Assembly: GCA_030490835.1 (NCBI GenBank)
Contig: CM059972.1
Span: forward strand, 39,039,452 to 39,103,451
Direction: 5' to 3'
Length of the DNA: 64,000 bases
DNA from: Annona cherimola
Taxonomy: Eukaryota > Streptophyta > Magnoliopsida > Magnoliales > Annonaceae
Shown piece by piece: positions 1 to 11,380 of this stretch. Under the pieces are notes generated by a model. That model was given only the letters and a program-made list of their open reading frames with translations, was not told where the DNA came from and made no database searches. Position 1 is the first letter of the stretch; the number at the start of each line of letters is the position of its first letter. A program made the position numbers and the translations under genes.

Positions 1-218
1 TAAATGCGTGTATGAATGGTTTTAAGTCTTAAATGTTTGTATGAATGATTTTAACTTGTGATATATTCGAAGAAATATGTATGTTAAACTCATGTTTTTT
101 TAACTTTTGATTTATTAGAAATATATGTTAAAAATCAAAATGCAAAAATAGTTTGTTTTAAAGACATTGAAAGGTATATACTCAAATCAATTTTGTAAAT
201 CATCAAAAAGGGGGAGAT
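1..218 (+). mobile_element. 3' internal tail of a SIRE-type Ty1/copia element
   Basis: This is the last part of the internal region of a copia element whose body lies to the left of the window. It is non-coding and AT-rich. It matches, in reverse complement, the stretch just inside the 3' LTR of the complete element at 52058-60981 (about 53831-54050). It ends in a polypurine tract (positions 205-218, AAAAAGGGGGAGAT), the primer for plus-strand synthesis, directly next to the LTR start TGTTGGAAAC. Confidence 0.85.
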
Positions 219-1867
219 TGTTGGAAACATGTGGAAAATAAGCCAAGTTTATGGTTTGATGATTAACAAACCAATTTGAGTAAGTGTTGGTTACTAACAT
301 ATTTGTGAAGATGTTTGAAGGTTATAAAAATGAAGAATATGAAGCATGGAAAGTCAAGTCCATTTCCAAGTCGACTCAGGCATCGACTTAGGCCAAGTCG
401 ATCCCCAAGTCGACTCCAGTAGCGACTTCAACTCGTCATTTTCATCTAGAGTTGAAAACGGGGAACCAAGCTACCGAAGTCGCAAACGAAGTCGACTCCG
501 CATGCGACTTGGGTGAAGTCGCAGACCAAGTCGACTCCAGCTTTGACTTCGAGGTGTCATTTTCATCCAGAGTTGAAATCGGGGACGAGAGCTGCCGAAG
601 TCGCATCCCAAGTCGACTCCAGCTTCGACTTCAGTGCGGAAATTGCTGAACGAGTTAATTCAATGACAGATTTGAGTGGAGATGAAGATCAAGACAACTC
701 AAACACTCAAATGAAGATCAAATGGAGAATCAAAGCAATTTGGGTTGCATGAATCCATCATGTTGGATCGTGAACACTTACTCGAACATCTTCCATGCAT
801 TCCAAGATTCAAGTACTCAAGAACTCAAGAAAAGGAATCCAAGGTTTTCTATGTAAATAATCATACAGTGTTCCAAAGAGATATAAATCAAGGGAGAACA
901 ATCAATATGAAGAAAATCAAGTGATCAAAGTCATCTCCGAAGATTTCAAGTTCATCAAACAAGCTGAGGAAGTGAAGTCGCACCCGAAGTCGACTTCACC
1001 TGCGACTTGGGTCAAGTCGAAAACCAAGTCGACCTAAACTGGAACTTGAAGAAGTTGCGAACAGGCGAAGTCGCACCTGAAGTCGACTCCATCTGCGACT
1101 TGGGCGAAGTCGCACCCGAAGTCGACTCCACCTGCGACTTGGGTCGCAACGGTCGGAAAATTTTTGAACGTTGGCGCATTAAATGCGCGCCACCTACTTC
1201 CAAACGTTCGGATTCTCTCGCAAATTATATAAGGCATTCAATATGAACGTGGAGGGTAGCTGAGAATTCATTGAATGAGCATAACTCCCATCTCTAAGAG
1301 CATTAAGTGATCAAGCCATCATATAGAAGAAGAACTCCGCTTTCAAATTGCCAACAGCTGCTTGCTGAATCATTGAGCCTACGTTACAAGTTCTTCTCTG
1401 CGCCAAATTTGCCTCTACACAACAGTAAAGTGTAGAAAATTTCTTTCATTTTTTATTGTTGTATTGAACTTGATTTAGTTTGGGTAACTAAGATCAAGTG
1501 TAAGCAAAGTAGTATGTGATTGGAATGGAACTCGTCACCTACTTGTGCTGTGTATTGTTGATGCCCCCTAGAGTTGGAATCTAGAAGAGAGCAGTGGCTC
1601 TAGTTGTATTTGTGAAATACAATAGTGGAACCCAAGTCACAAGAGGTGTGAGCTTGGAAGAGTGGAGTAGGGAGCTTGCCCGAACCACTATAAAATCTTG
1701 TGTGTTGATATTTATTTATGCTCGCTACACTATATTGCTTTCCATTTTGTTTCTTCATAAAGGAGACTAGATTAATCTGGGGTAAAGTTTCTGTTTAAGT
1801 TAAAAAAATTTAAATACCCAATTCACCCCTCCCCTCTTGGGTAATTGTCATTAACTCGAGACCAATA
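219..1867 (+). repeat. 3' LTR of SIRE-type copia element
   Basis: A 1,649-bp LTR beginning TGTTGGAAAC and ending ACCAATA. It is the same family as the LTRs at 52058-53830 and 59161-60981. It carries clusters of GTCGAC / AAGTCG / CGACTT motifs at about 360-420, 475-640 and 975-1146, including two tandem copies of a 39-bp unit (about 1069-1146) that are GC-rich in an otherwise AT-rich LTR. The polypurine tract upstream shows it is the 3' copy. The right end reads TA instead of the usual CA. Confidence 0.85.
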
Positions 1868-2641
1868 CTCAGCACATAGAGAGTTAGCGCCTAGGCGCCA
1901 ATACGCATCCGTACACAAATATTCCAGTGCGTAAGCTGTGCAAGTAGGACTCTATATATAGTTCCTAGGGATTCGCGCGCGGGGAAGAGAGGGAGAAGGA
2001 AGAGAGAGAGCCTGATAACGAACCAAAGTGCAGAAGAAAGTGGAAATCAAGATTAAAGCACAGATTGAATAGAGGATTCAAGCCCCATTTGTGGAAACCT
2101 CCGGAAACAGTTTTCTCTTATTCTTTCTAATTTTCTTTCTCTGTCTTTTATGGATACTTTTTATATGGATGTATTGGATGTTAAGATCATGTCTTTGAGC
2201 TAAACCTCCTTTAGATGGATAGTTAGGATGAATTGAATTCTAAATTATATTATTTCTTGGTTCTTAGAATATTCAGTAATGAATATTTGAGCTTATATAT
2301 GATTGTGTATGATTTACCTTTGCATGTGTGAGTTTAATGCTTTTACAAGATTAGCTACCTTGTAAGATGATTTAATTGCTTGATTTATCCTTGGAAGAGG
2401 AAGATCTTTGCCAGACCCATGTGCAAGGCATAGGTTTCGACCTTTGTGTAAGGAGAGTTGTTTAACGGATTTGAATATACCGTTAAAACCTATGTAGTCA
2501 TTACACAAGTTATGAATTTATCAATTTCACTTTATTTAATGGCATGGGAACATAGCACTTAAATAGAGTGTAATTAGCTTTATATACTATTAGAAGACAT
2601 ATATAAAGATATATGAACTTGGGCTAGTAAATCCATATGCA
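1868..2641. other. Unassigned intergenic sequence, probably old repeat
   Basis: No gene is recognised. A TATA-like string (TCTATATATAG, about 1951) is followed by a purine-rich GAGAG run (1983-2010), a layout seen in LTR promoters, so this may be the remains of an LTR. No protein homology can be seen in any frame. Confidence 0.35.
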
Positions 2642-2739
2642 ATCCACTTAAAAAGAACCAAAGCAATATAGTTTAGATTCAAGGATTCCGATCCACTTAA
2701 AAAGAACCAGAGCAATATAGTTTAGATTCAAGGATTCCG
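2642..2739. repeat. Tandem duplication, 2 x 49 bp
   Basis: Two adjacent 49-bp copies, 2642-2690 and 2691-2739, each starting ATCCACTTAAAAAG and ending AAGGATTCCG. They differ at about one base (CAAAG against CAGAG), so the duplication is young compared with its surroundings. Confidence 0.9.
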
Positions 2740-4956
2740 ATCTATCAATTTGTCACCCTAATTAGCAAACCCACTTCCAGTATCCAGTAGTCTCACATCT
2801 CTACTCTAATTTCTCTTTGCAATTATTAATTTAGTTGGATCACAAACCCAGAATTTTACAATCATTGAAAGCAGTTAAACTAAATAATAATTCCGGTTAA
2901 CAATTCCTCATGGGAATGATACTCTACTCACTCTTTATTACTTGACACGGCATGTATACTTGCGTAAATAGTGAGCACTTTAATTGACATATACGCAGCT
3001 CGTCATAAGGCTTCTAGACATCTTGTGATCTTTCAAGGCACTTATTCATAGTTGATAACAACCATTTTTGCATCAAAATTCGTAGAATAATCCATCATTT
3101 CTAAAACAGCGTCGTACATGCATATATTTGCCACATTTCATTCTTATAATTTACACTTTAAACATGTACATATGCCAAGTTATAAATCAACAACCCTTAT
3201 AACCATTTCAAGGGCTTATGTACAATTTATAACATGTTAAATTCAATTAAATTTCTGGAATTTAATTTCCATTTTTAAAACAACTACGTATGGTCTCATT
3301 TTTGCTAAGTTTCATTCTCATTCTTGCACATGAACCTTACATACATGCATATCACCATACACTTGTCATCAATAACCCTTAATTGCATCCTTTATAATCA
3401 TGTATATCATGTAGTGATTAAGGGTAACTTAAACAGAAATTTCTTTCTTCAAACCCTCATTTAGTTTGAACATCCATCTAAGCATAGCATGAACCAATAA
3501 TTATCAACAAAAATTTCACATCTTGCTTGGACTTCCATTCATGTACACATATATAATTCATTTCAACACTTATGGATGTCATTAGATGTTCTATATGAAT
3601 TTCTCTAAAATTTCCATTTACTTGGACGTCCTCTTAAGCATGGAATGAAATAGTTAATACAAGAAAATTATATACACCTGTTGGAAATCACTTGGGGTAG
3701 TACCCCTTCACCTTGCTTAATTTTTCTTTTCCCCATTCTAAGTTGCTGTTTTTGGGCGTCTCTCCCTTCCTCTCTCTCTCTTTCTCTCTTTCTTTTCTTC
3801 TCCTTTTTCCTCCTCTTTGGACGTCCATTTTCTATCCACCCTTGCTGAAAATCATCCACCTTGCTGCCCCTTTTTTCCATTTATATTTTGCTGATTTTTC
3901 AATCCTTGAATGACACCTCATATTTAGGGTTTAACATATATAATTTATCAATTAATTGTTGTCCAATTAGGAGCCATCCAAATGCCCAAGCTACTGCATC
4001 AATATGGACAGTCCAAGTGTCCAATTTTCAGCCATATTATCATCATCATTATCATATTAATTTTTGCTTTTTTTGTAAATAAAAATCTGGCCATTAATCC
4101 CTAGCTTGACACATATGCAATGGGAATTATAATTAGTCAACTTGCATTAATTGGGTTGACTTTAATTCTTCCAATTGCATCCTACAATGACACATGTCAT
4201 TTGAATCACAAATGTCAAACCGTGCTTTGCTATATGTTAAACATAAGTTGCAAAAGTCAATCTTAGGATACGGTTCATTAATATCACATAATCATTGCTA
4301 ATTGCAATGATATTTTCATTGCTAATTAAGATTTTATAAGGTGGTTTGATATAATCAAATTCACTCATAACTTAGGGTACCTTAATTTACCCTTTCATAA
4401 AAATTTTCATCCCAGAATGATGAACATAGGCTAAGATATTAGTCTTTCAATTTAATTCATGAAATTTCATGTCATTTCTAGTTGTTTAACACATTTCCAA
4501 TCAAAATACTCACATCCACTCCATTCATCTTGTAGGATATTCTAACTTAGGTTTACCCTAAAAATTTTACATCAACTCACCTTAAACATCTCAAGATATG
4601 AGTTTAATTACTTAATTAGCCAAAGATGACATGCAAAGGGTCCATTAATGCCTAAGCCACCTCATCACTTTCTATCCCATTTTGTCCTTTAGCATCCATT
4701 TCCCAAGGCACATCCAAGTGATTAATTTAAGCACTTTGCTTAATGAATCTTATTAATCTCATCCATCTAGATCATAAAGCATGAAATTTTACCCTCGCCA
4801 TTAAATTTTCCCATCAATAGGAGTTTTACATGCTTAGATCTAATGGAAATTGTATGTGTAGTAAATATAACCCTTCATTTCTTGAAATTTTTCCAAATTC
4901 CTCTTGTACAAATTCCAAATTCCTTCATTAGGCTTAAAATAATTAGGGTTTCACAA
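2740..4956 (-). repeat. Decayed Tekay-type LTR, minus orientation
   Basis: The right end (AATTAGGGTTTCACA, ending 4956) is the reverse complement of the TGTGAAACCCTAA start shared by the Tekay-group LTRs at 11367, 20144 and 50343. The pyrimidine-rich tract at 3755-3815 matches the purine-rich transcribed leader of the solo LTR at 40130-40165, in reverse. Short shared phrases such as TTGGACGTCC also occur at 10550 and 49510. The left limit is not defined; the LTR is heavily mutated. Confidence 0.5.
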
Positions 4957-5360
4957 ATACTACTGACACTTAGCTATAAGCTATGTTCTCAAGCTGAGAT
5001 GGAATGTTCCAGGTGTAAGTCATGTTACCTTTGGGTTATAGTTCTTTGAGGCTTATGTATCTGTGAGATATGATGTATACCATATGATTAATTATAAGAC
5101 ATATTCATATTGGAAATGAGTCATAGATGTATGGTCTGTTGAGGTCTTATTAATGTATTTGGGAATTGTAAATGTGTATTTTATTTCTATTGAGATGTGA
5201 ATGATAAAAATAATTATAATTCAATTGGTTTTTATTGTTATAGTGATGAATTAGTTGTGGATATCTACAGTTACCACAGGTGAATTTTTATACAAATATG
5301 GCCCTTTGTTTTTGAAATTATAGTAAATCTTAGGAAGATGCTGTCAGATCTTTATCGTAG
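4957..5360 (+). repeat. Fragment of an older LTR (target of the LARD insertion)
   Basis: The stretch at about 5128-5290 is clearly similar to 46276-46450 (shared phrase TTGAGGTCTTATTAATGT and a following TTGTAAATGTGTATTTTA), so both are copies of one older repeat, probably the downstream end of a Ty3/gypsy LTR. It is split by the element at 5361-20144 and resumes at 20145. Confidence 0.6.
5356..5360. repeat. Target site duplication CGTAG, left copy
   Basis: CGTAG directly precedes the LTR start TGTGGCGCC; the same five bases follow the other LTR at 20145-20149. This fixes the ends of the inserted element. Confidence 0.95.
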
Positions 5361-6323
5361 TGTGGCGCCCCGAACCGAGACGTCACTTCCTTACCTCAAG
5401 ATCTATCGATTGGTAAATGTGAATCAGGATTGTTGCCCTGATCACGCGGCGGGTTTTTAATTGGAATATGTCCAGAATTTTTTTTCGATTATTCATCTGT
5501 CATCATTCATAATCTTGACATGACAATCATCATACATTGCGACATTTCACTTGTAATAAAAATCATCATTTCATTCATAGCACCTTTATATGCCTGTCGT
5601 TATACACTGAATCATTGTATAAATCATACTTTCATACATTAAGTCATTAATTCACATGGAACTTAGAACTCTAGCTAAGTTCGGATATACATAAACACCT
5701 AGTATCTTTTCATGCCTTCCTGCCGTGAAAGTTTTCTTAACTTAGGCATCACAATTTACATCCATACATCCATACATTCAACCATTGAATCATTTTTAGA
5801 ACTTAATATTCTCATTAAGTTCACATACACATTAGCTTACCTTAGCATATTTATGCTTTTTCATTCCTCATAGCCTTCAAGGCTATCATCATGTACCTTC
5901 CTCCATGTCTGAGGTTCGCAACCTTCTGAGTTTCCTCGGTACCTGTCTAAGGGTTTGGAAAACAAAACGTGAGTGACAACTCAGTAAGCAAGCATTTTAG
6001 GGCAAGGCTTCTTGAAAACCTTTTTCATAAACATTGGGAATACCTTGTTCCTGAGGACATGCATATGTCCTAAAATACCATCATGAAATCCTTTATTATA
6101 AGGACAATTTCAAGTCCTTGAATGCTTTCATAAAGCATTCATTCTTAAAATCATTTACAAGCCGCGCCTGGGCTTGTTTAGGCAAAACATATACATTTTA
6201 CCTTTAATGATGAGTTTCCATTAATCTTATATGAACATTTTTAATGTTCATAGCCATTACATGAAATCATTCGGTTGCCAGTGGACATTTTCCGTCCAAA
6301 ACAACATAAATACTTAGGCAACG

Positions 6324-6560
6324 GAGACATCTCATGTCTCAAAACATCATTAACATAAACCATCATAAAATTCCTTAGCCAAGAGACATTTTATGTCTCA
6401 AAACATCATTAACATAAGCCCTCATAAAATCCTTTAGCCAAGAGACATTTCATGTCTCAAAACATCATTCACATAAGCCATCATAAAACCAAGAGACATT
6501 TCATGTCTCAAAACATCATTCACATAAGCCATCATAAAATCAAGAGACATTTCATGTCTC
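6324..6560. repeat. Tandem array with GAGACAT hairpin, left LTR
   Basis: Units start with GAGACAT at 6324, 6383, 6442, 6493 and 6544 (spacing 59, 59, 51, 51). Each holds a small palindrome (GAGACAT, 3 bases, ATGTCTC) followed by AAAACATCATT and a CATAA-rich spacer. Two weaker GGACAT units follow at about 6592 and 6642. The array makes an open frame of repeating short peptides (6452-6676) that is not a gene. Confidence 0.9.
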
Positions 6561-7173
6561 AAAACATCATTTACATAACCTTATTGGCAATGGACATTCA
6601 TATGTCCTTAAACATCAATCACATAAGCCTTTCTCGGCAAAGGACATTCTTATGTCCAAAAACATTCTTTATTTAGGCTTTCTTACAAATGAACATAAAT
6701 CCTTTTCATAATTCCCCGTCTTGGGGCTTGTTTATAGCAAACAAGGAAAACCATTTTCATGAATGCATTTGCATAAACACATTTCCTTTAATTCTTGTTA
6801 TTTACACTTTTGTGTAAAACCCCCTTTCTTTTAGGGTAACCATTTCATAGAAATCCATTTAGGATACTTTCATAAAATCATATTTTCATAACCCAATCTT
6901 TGGGCTTTTCAGAAATAAAACATAAGCAAATGCATTTCTCTCCATCCAGTAGTGACACTTAGCAAGTGATCATGCTACCTTTTGGAAGAGAATCCTTAAC
7001 AGCACGCTAGCCAGGCGGCTGTTCACTTATCCTGCTCCCATCTCAGGGAGGGCGCCGCTGGCACTCCTGCCATCCCTTAGCGACTTGGCCTTATGTAGAG
7101 TGGGCCCCGGTCATCCCAACCGTGCTCTACAACCAGCCTATTCCTTGTACCGGTGCACCGTACGTTATCCTGA

Positions 7174-7335
7174 CGAACCGCAGTCCGTTTTGGTTTGAAG
7201 AACCACAGACCGCAGTCCATGTTCTTTTAAACCGGGATCACAGACCGCAGCCTGCATCCATATGCACAAAAATCTTAGACCGAAGTCTATATTTAACAAT
7301 TATTTTCAAAAACACATCACAGACCGCAGTCTGTG
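7174..7335. repeat. Five dispersed ACCGCAGTC motifs, left LTR
   Basis: Near-identical copies of (CACAG)ACCGCAGTC at 7174, 7204, 7240, 7274 and 7318. The last is a perfect hairpin, CACAGACCGCAGTCTGTG (7-bp arms, CGCA loop). The others keep most of the stem. Confidence 0.85.
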
Positions 7336-10300
7336 TCAACTTGTAAGCGAGCGCACCCACTTTAACAAGTTGTTATTTGAAATCCAGTTTTAGGATGACC
7401 TTCCTTAAATTCCTTTAGAAAAGTTTTGAGTAAAATATTTTGATAAACATTTGAAATGTTTGAGAAACAATACATCTTAAAATCCTTTTAATAAAAGAAT
7501 TTCAAATCCTTTGAATTTTCATAAATAAATCATATTTTCCTCTAATATTTTCTTGGTTTCTATTTCAGGATCTTTTGTTTACAAAAGTGATGCAATTATG
7601 CTATCCCCTTGTCTTTCACCTAAAATTTTTTTAATAATTGTCCACATATTAATCATTTTTACATAGAGGAAAATTGCATAGTCTTTTGCATGCCATCAAG
7701 AAACCTGAAATTAAACCATTTTATGAAATCAATCATAGGAGGTTGGTCATCCATAAATCCCTTTCAACACATCCGTAGAAACATTTTTTTCCAACATTTT
7801 CAACATAGATTTCCTTATCCAAAGGAAACCAAAACTGTTCAAATATCATTTCAAAACATGTGGACTATGTCCAAAATGTAATTTAATATTGAATTATCTT
7901 GACCTAGTAAAACAAATCTTTTTCATCATTGTTTATCACGAGTTATTGTAGAAATAACTCAAAACTCATTTACCAAACATATTTTGTGAAAAAGGGTAAA
8001 ATTCCCTTTTTCTTATAAAACGCTGTTGAACCATATCATATAGAACTTGCTTCCTCAAAAGTAAATTCTTAAAACCATCGATATCAAACATGAAATCCTT
8101 AAAACAACATTAACATGGAGAACTTGCTTACTCATAAGCAAAATTTCTCAATTCCATTAACATGAAGCATTCCCATCCTTGGCAACACTTAGGATAAGTT
8201 ATTTATCTTAAGAAGTGTCGCTTGCTTCCCATGAAGCAAATCTTGAGACTTTTCATTAAAGTCATCATTTTTCAAATCTTATGGCTTTGCATTAAAGTCG
8301 TCATATTCAAAACTTGTGCTTGCCCATTCGTAAAAACATAAGCATAGACATAGACATTTCAATCATATCAATCACATAGAAAGAAAATGCATTTTAGAAA
8401 GTTTGCTTGCTTACCTGAGATCGCCATAATCCCTTTTTCGTCCATTCTTTTCCTTGCCTACATGAACATAATATGGTTTTTCATATATTTCTTGTCATTG
8501 CATTCCATTTAGTTTTCCAACCCATTTTCATTAGCATATATCCTTCATAATTCATCATACACATATATGGCTTAATTTGCATATATTAGCACCGTTTTCA
8601 CACATTTGGCTATCACACATCATAGCCTATACATATAACATGCACATAACCCTAAAATTAGGGTATTTATTCCAATATCATAAAAATTCATTCCATATGC
8701 ATCATTCATAGCTTTATTAAGCTTACTTTGCAATTTTTCCCATTTTTTCCAAAAATACACATACGGGTGTTTCTTCTACGTACATAGCATTGCCTAAACT
8801 TCATAATTCAAATCCAAACTTTTGGATTAATAACATGTCATTCCAAACAGATCCATAAACATGGATTTCATCTCATTTTCATGCATTTTTTGCATAAAAT
8901 CATTTTTCATAAATCATCCATCACCCGTTTATCATTATCCCTTCACATAAGCTCATTTAGCACTTAACCATGATGCATTTCTTAAAATTTCTTAACTCAG
9001 AAATTTAACCCATTTTCCAGAGGGTTAATTACCCTTTAATAACAATTTACTTAAGGTATTTTTATGAGGTTTAAATCCATTTTCCATAGGTTTCCAAAAC
9101 AGTTAGTTTGGAACCCACTTTTCACCCGTTTAACGTGTCTTTTGACACATAGCCTTAGGCAGTTGTATAAATCCGAAATTTCAGCATATAATCTCACTTT
9201 TCTTGATCCATATTTAATTATTTAACACATAAATCAATTTGGATCATTTCTACACACGTTTCATATTTCTTTTTGATTTCTTCCTCAAACTAACCCCATA
9301 TGCTGAAATCAGGCGTGCTGAAATCTTAAAATATTGAATTAATATCAAATCAAGTATTTTTTATTTGAAATTTCTACCATAACTTAATAACTTCATCAAT
9401 TAACTTTCATGAAAGTTTCAGCACTAAATATTAACATTACATATTTATTTGGGGATTTTTACCTTGCTGAACAGTAAACTCCATTTCCAGTCAGCCTGAA
9501 TGACGTTATTTATGGGGTCTATTTACACCCATCAAAACCTCATTTTTAATTTTTTCCTGCAATTCCAAATATTTCATGTATATCCTGTAAACTTGTCAGC
9601 CCGAAAACACTTGTATAAAATTTATTAAAAATCCTTTTCTACAGATGATCCTGTAACCCGTTTTACCCTGTTTGGGCTAATATTCACGGATTTTTAATTT
9701 CCAACATACATATCCTTTTAAGCTGAAAATTTGGTCGTTCCTTAATCATAGCATGAGGATTGTTCTCAAAAATTTTCATGCCAAAAATCATCCATTTAAT
9801 GTTCCGACCATAATTTATTTTTCAGCATCATTTGCTTTACAGATTTGATGCATAAAAATCAAATAATCATATACTTACTTGAGCAAATGAGCAATATCTC
9901 CTTTTCCCCCTTCTTTTCCCTTGGTTTTCTCTTCTTCTTTTCTGGGAAAATCGTGGGTTTCAGCTGGTTCCCTTGGACGTTTCAACACTTAGAAAATTTT
10001 CCACACTTTCCATCTCAACTTCACGTGCACAAGGCATGCATATGGCTGGATTTTTCCCACTTGTGGGACCCACTTGTGCTGCAATTCCACACACTTAAAT
10101 GCACCCTTATCTACCTTATGTGTTGGCACAATTACAGCCAAGTAAAATGGGTTTTTACCATTTTCTAAAAATCCAAAATCTGCCCTCATCTTGACCGTCA
10201 ATCTGCTTCCACCATAACGTCCAGCTGCTGCCCATTTTTCAGCCATTTTTCTTCATTTTTAAAATTCCAATATGTGGGTAATTTAGACACCTAATTACCC

Positions 10301-11367
10301 CTTAATTCATGTATTAATTTGGTGTTTAAAAATTAATAAAAATTATTGCAGCAGCATCAAACATGGGACGTCATTTGCATACACAAGCTGTCCATTTTTC
10401 CACCTTTCATGGGCAGCTGCAAATCACGAATTTCCTTGGATATTTTTCACATAATTAAATACTTATTTATGCATCCCATCATGTTAGCTATTCATATACA
10501 TCATTTATAAAATAACAATTGCTCAAAAATCCAACAATATCATCACTTGGACGTCCATATCTCCTATCCTCTTTTTGAGCACTCATAGCTTCATTAATTA
10601 TGAACATTCATTGCTGGGATTTTATTTAGATATTTGCATTTTATATTAATGCATAAAATACCTTAGAAATGGCCTGCACTTGACACCTCAAATGTCATTA
10701 AATTTATGCACTCATTCTTTGTACTCTAGCATTAAATGTAGAGTACTTTTGAGGTGCATTAGTCAACCATGCTCACCTTTTTCAATTCAGGTATTTTCCC
10801 AACATGTCATGCATAATCCAATCCATTCAAAATAAATATCTCACCATTTCATTCAACCGTTTCAAATTTCAACTCAATCCGAGTTTTCTAGCTCCCGATA
10901 TAGCCGTTTAAAGTTAACGGTTGAAATGAACATATACTTAAAAAAATTCATAATTCTCATTTCATCAAGAATTTTCATGATCTTTTCATTCCATAATACC
11001 AAGCCTAATATTAACAATTTTCATCTCAAATTTCACTTGAATCCGCCTTCTAGGCGTTGAGTTATGAATTTTCTAATATTTTCCTTCACACTTGACAATT
11101 TCCATCTTTATTTCCATAATTCATTTTAAATCACGAAAAATGATTTTTCATGATATAATTACACAATTAAATCACAAATAATTCATTCTAAACCCATTAT
11201 CTCATTTGGGCTTAAAATGCTTAATCACATCATTAATGCTAACCCATAACCCTAATTGCCATAATTAGCAAAAATCATAAAATACCTTCATAATTCCATG
11301 ATTCATAAATAATCATCAAATACATATTCAATACATACATATGGCTTACTTGGGTTAGGGTTTCACA

Positions 11368-11380
11368 ATCCTCCCCCCTT
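11368..11380 (-). promoter_or_regulatory. Polypurine tract of the LARD
   Basis: Reads AAGGGGGGAGGAT on the minus strand, directly before the 3' LTR start TGTGAAACCC. The same tract and the next bases (GGTTTCGGGACGAAAC, sense) are at 50344-50385 in the Tekay element. Confidence 0.9.

Larger units (their letters stand above)
5659..8012. repeat. Hairpin-dense LTR segment
   Basis: Short inverted repeats follow one another. Examples with perfect arms: 5659-5682 (8-bp GAACTTAG), 5799-5822 (9-bp GAACTTAAT), 6054-6071 (7-bp AGGACAT), 6120-6140 (9-bp GAATGCTTT), 7318-7335 (7-bp CACAGAC), 7988-8012 (9-bp GAAAAAGGG). Loops are 3-8 bases. The identical segment lies at +8,777 in the other LTR (14436-16789). 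Confidence 0.8.
5361..11367 (-). repeat. 3' LTR of the LARD (6,007 bp)
   Basis: Left-hand LTR, 3' in the sense direction. About 8460-11367 is colinear with 47455-50343 of the Tekay element (U3-like part). The remaining 5361-8460 is much longer than the corresponding part of that LTR and holds short hairpins, two repeat families (6324-6560 and 7174-7335) and a GC-rich island near 7015-7140. Short open frames inside it have no homology. Confidence 0.93.

Noticed and set aside
1007..1246. Possible small repeat protein with GEVAPEVDSxCDL units.
   Set aside because: The frame lies in a copia LTR, differs between copies, and is explained by palindromic DNA repeats; the opposite strand is open as well.
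6324..6670. CRISPR-like look of regularly spaced repeats with short palindromes.
   Set aside because: Spacers are themselves related, the host is a plant nuclear genome, and the array is part of an LTR.
6452..6676. Open frame of 74 codons with repeating peptide, present twice (also 15229-15453).
   Set aside because: It lies wholly inside the LARD LTRs and only reflects the tandem array; no domain or coding signature.
9845..10246. Overlapping open frames of 107 and 85 codons on opposite strands (also 18622-19023).
   Set aside because: Located in LTR sequence colinear with non-coding Tekay LTR; neither frame is preserved there.
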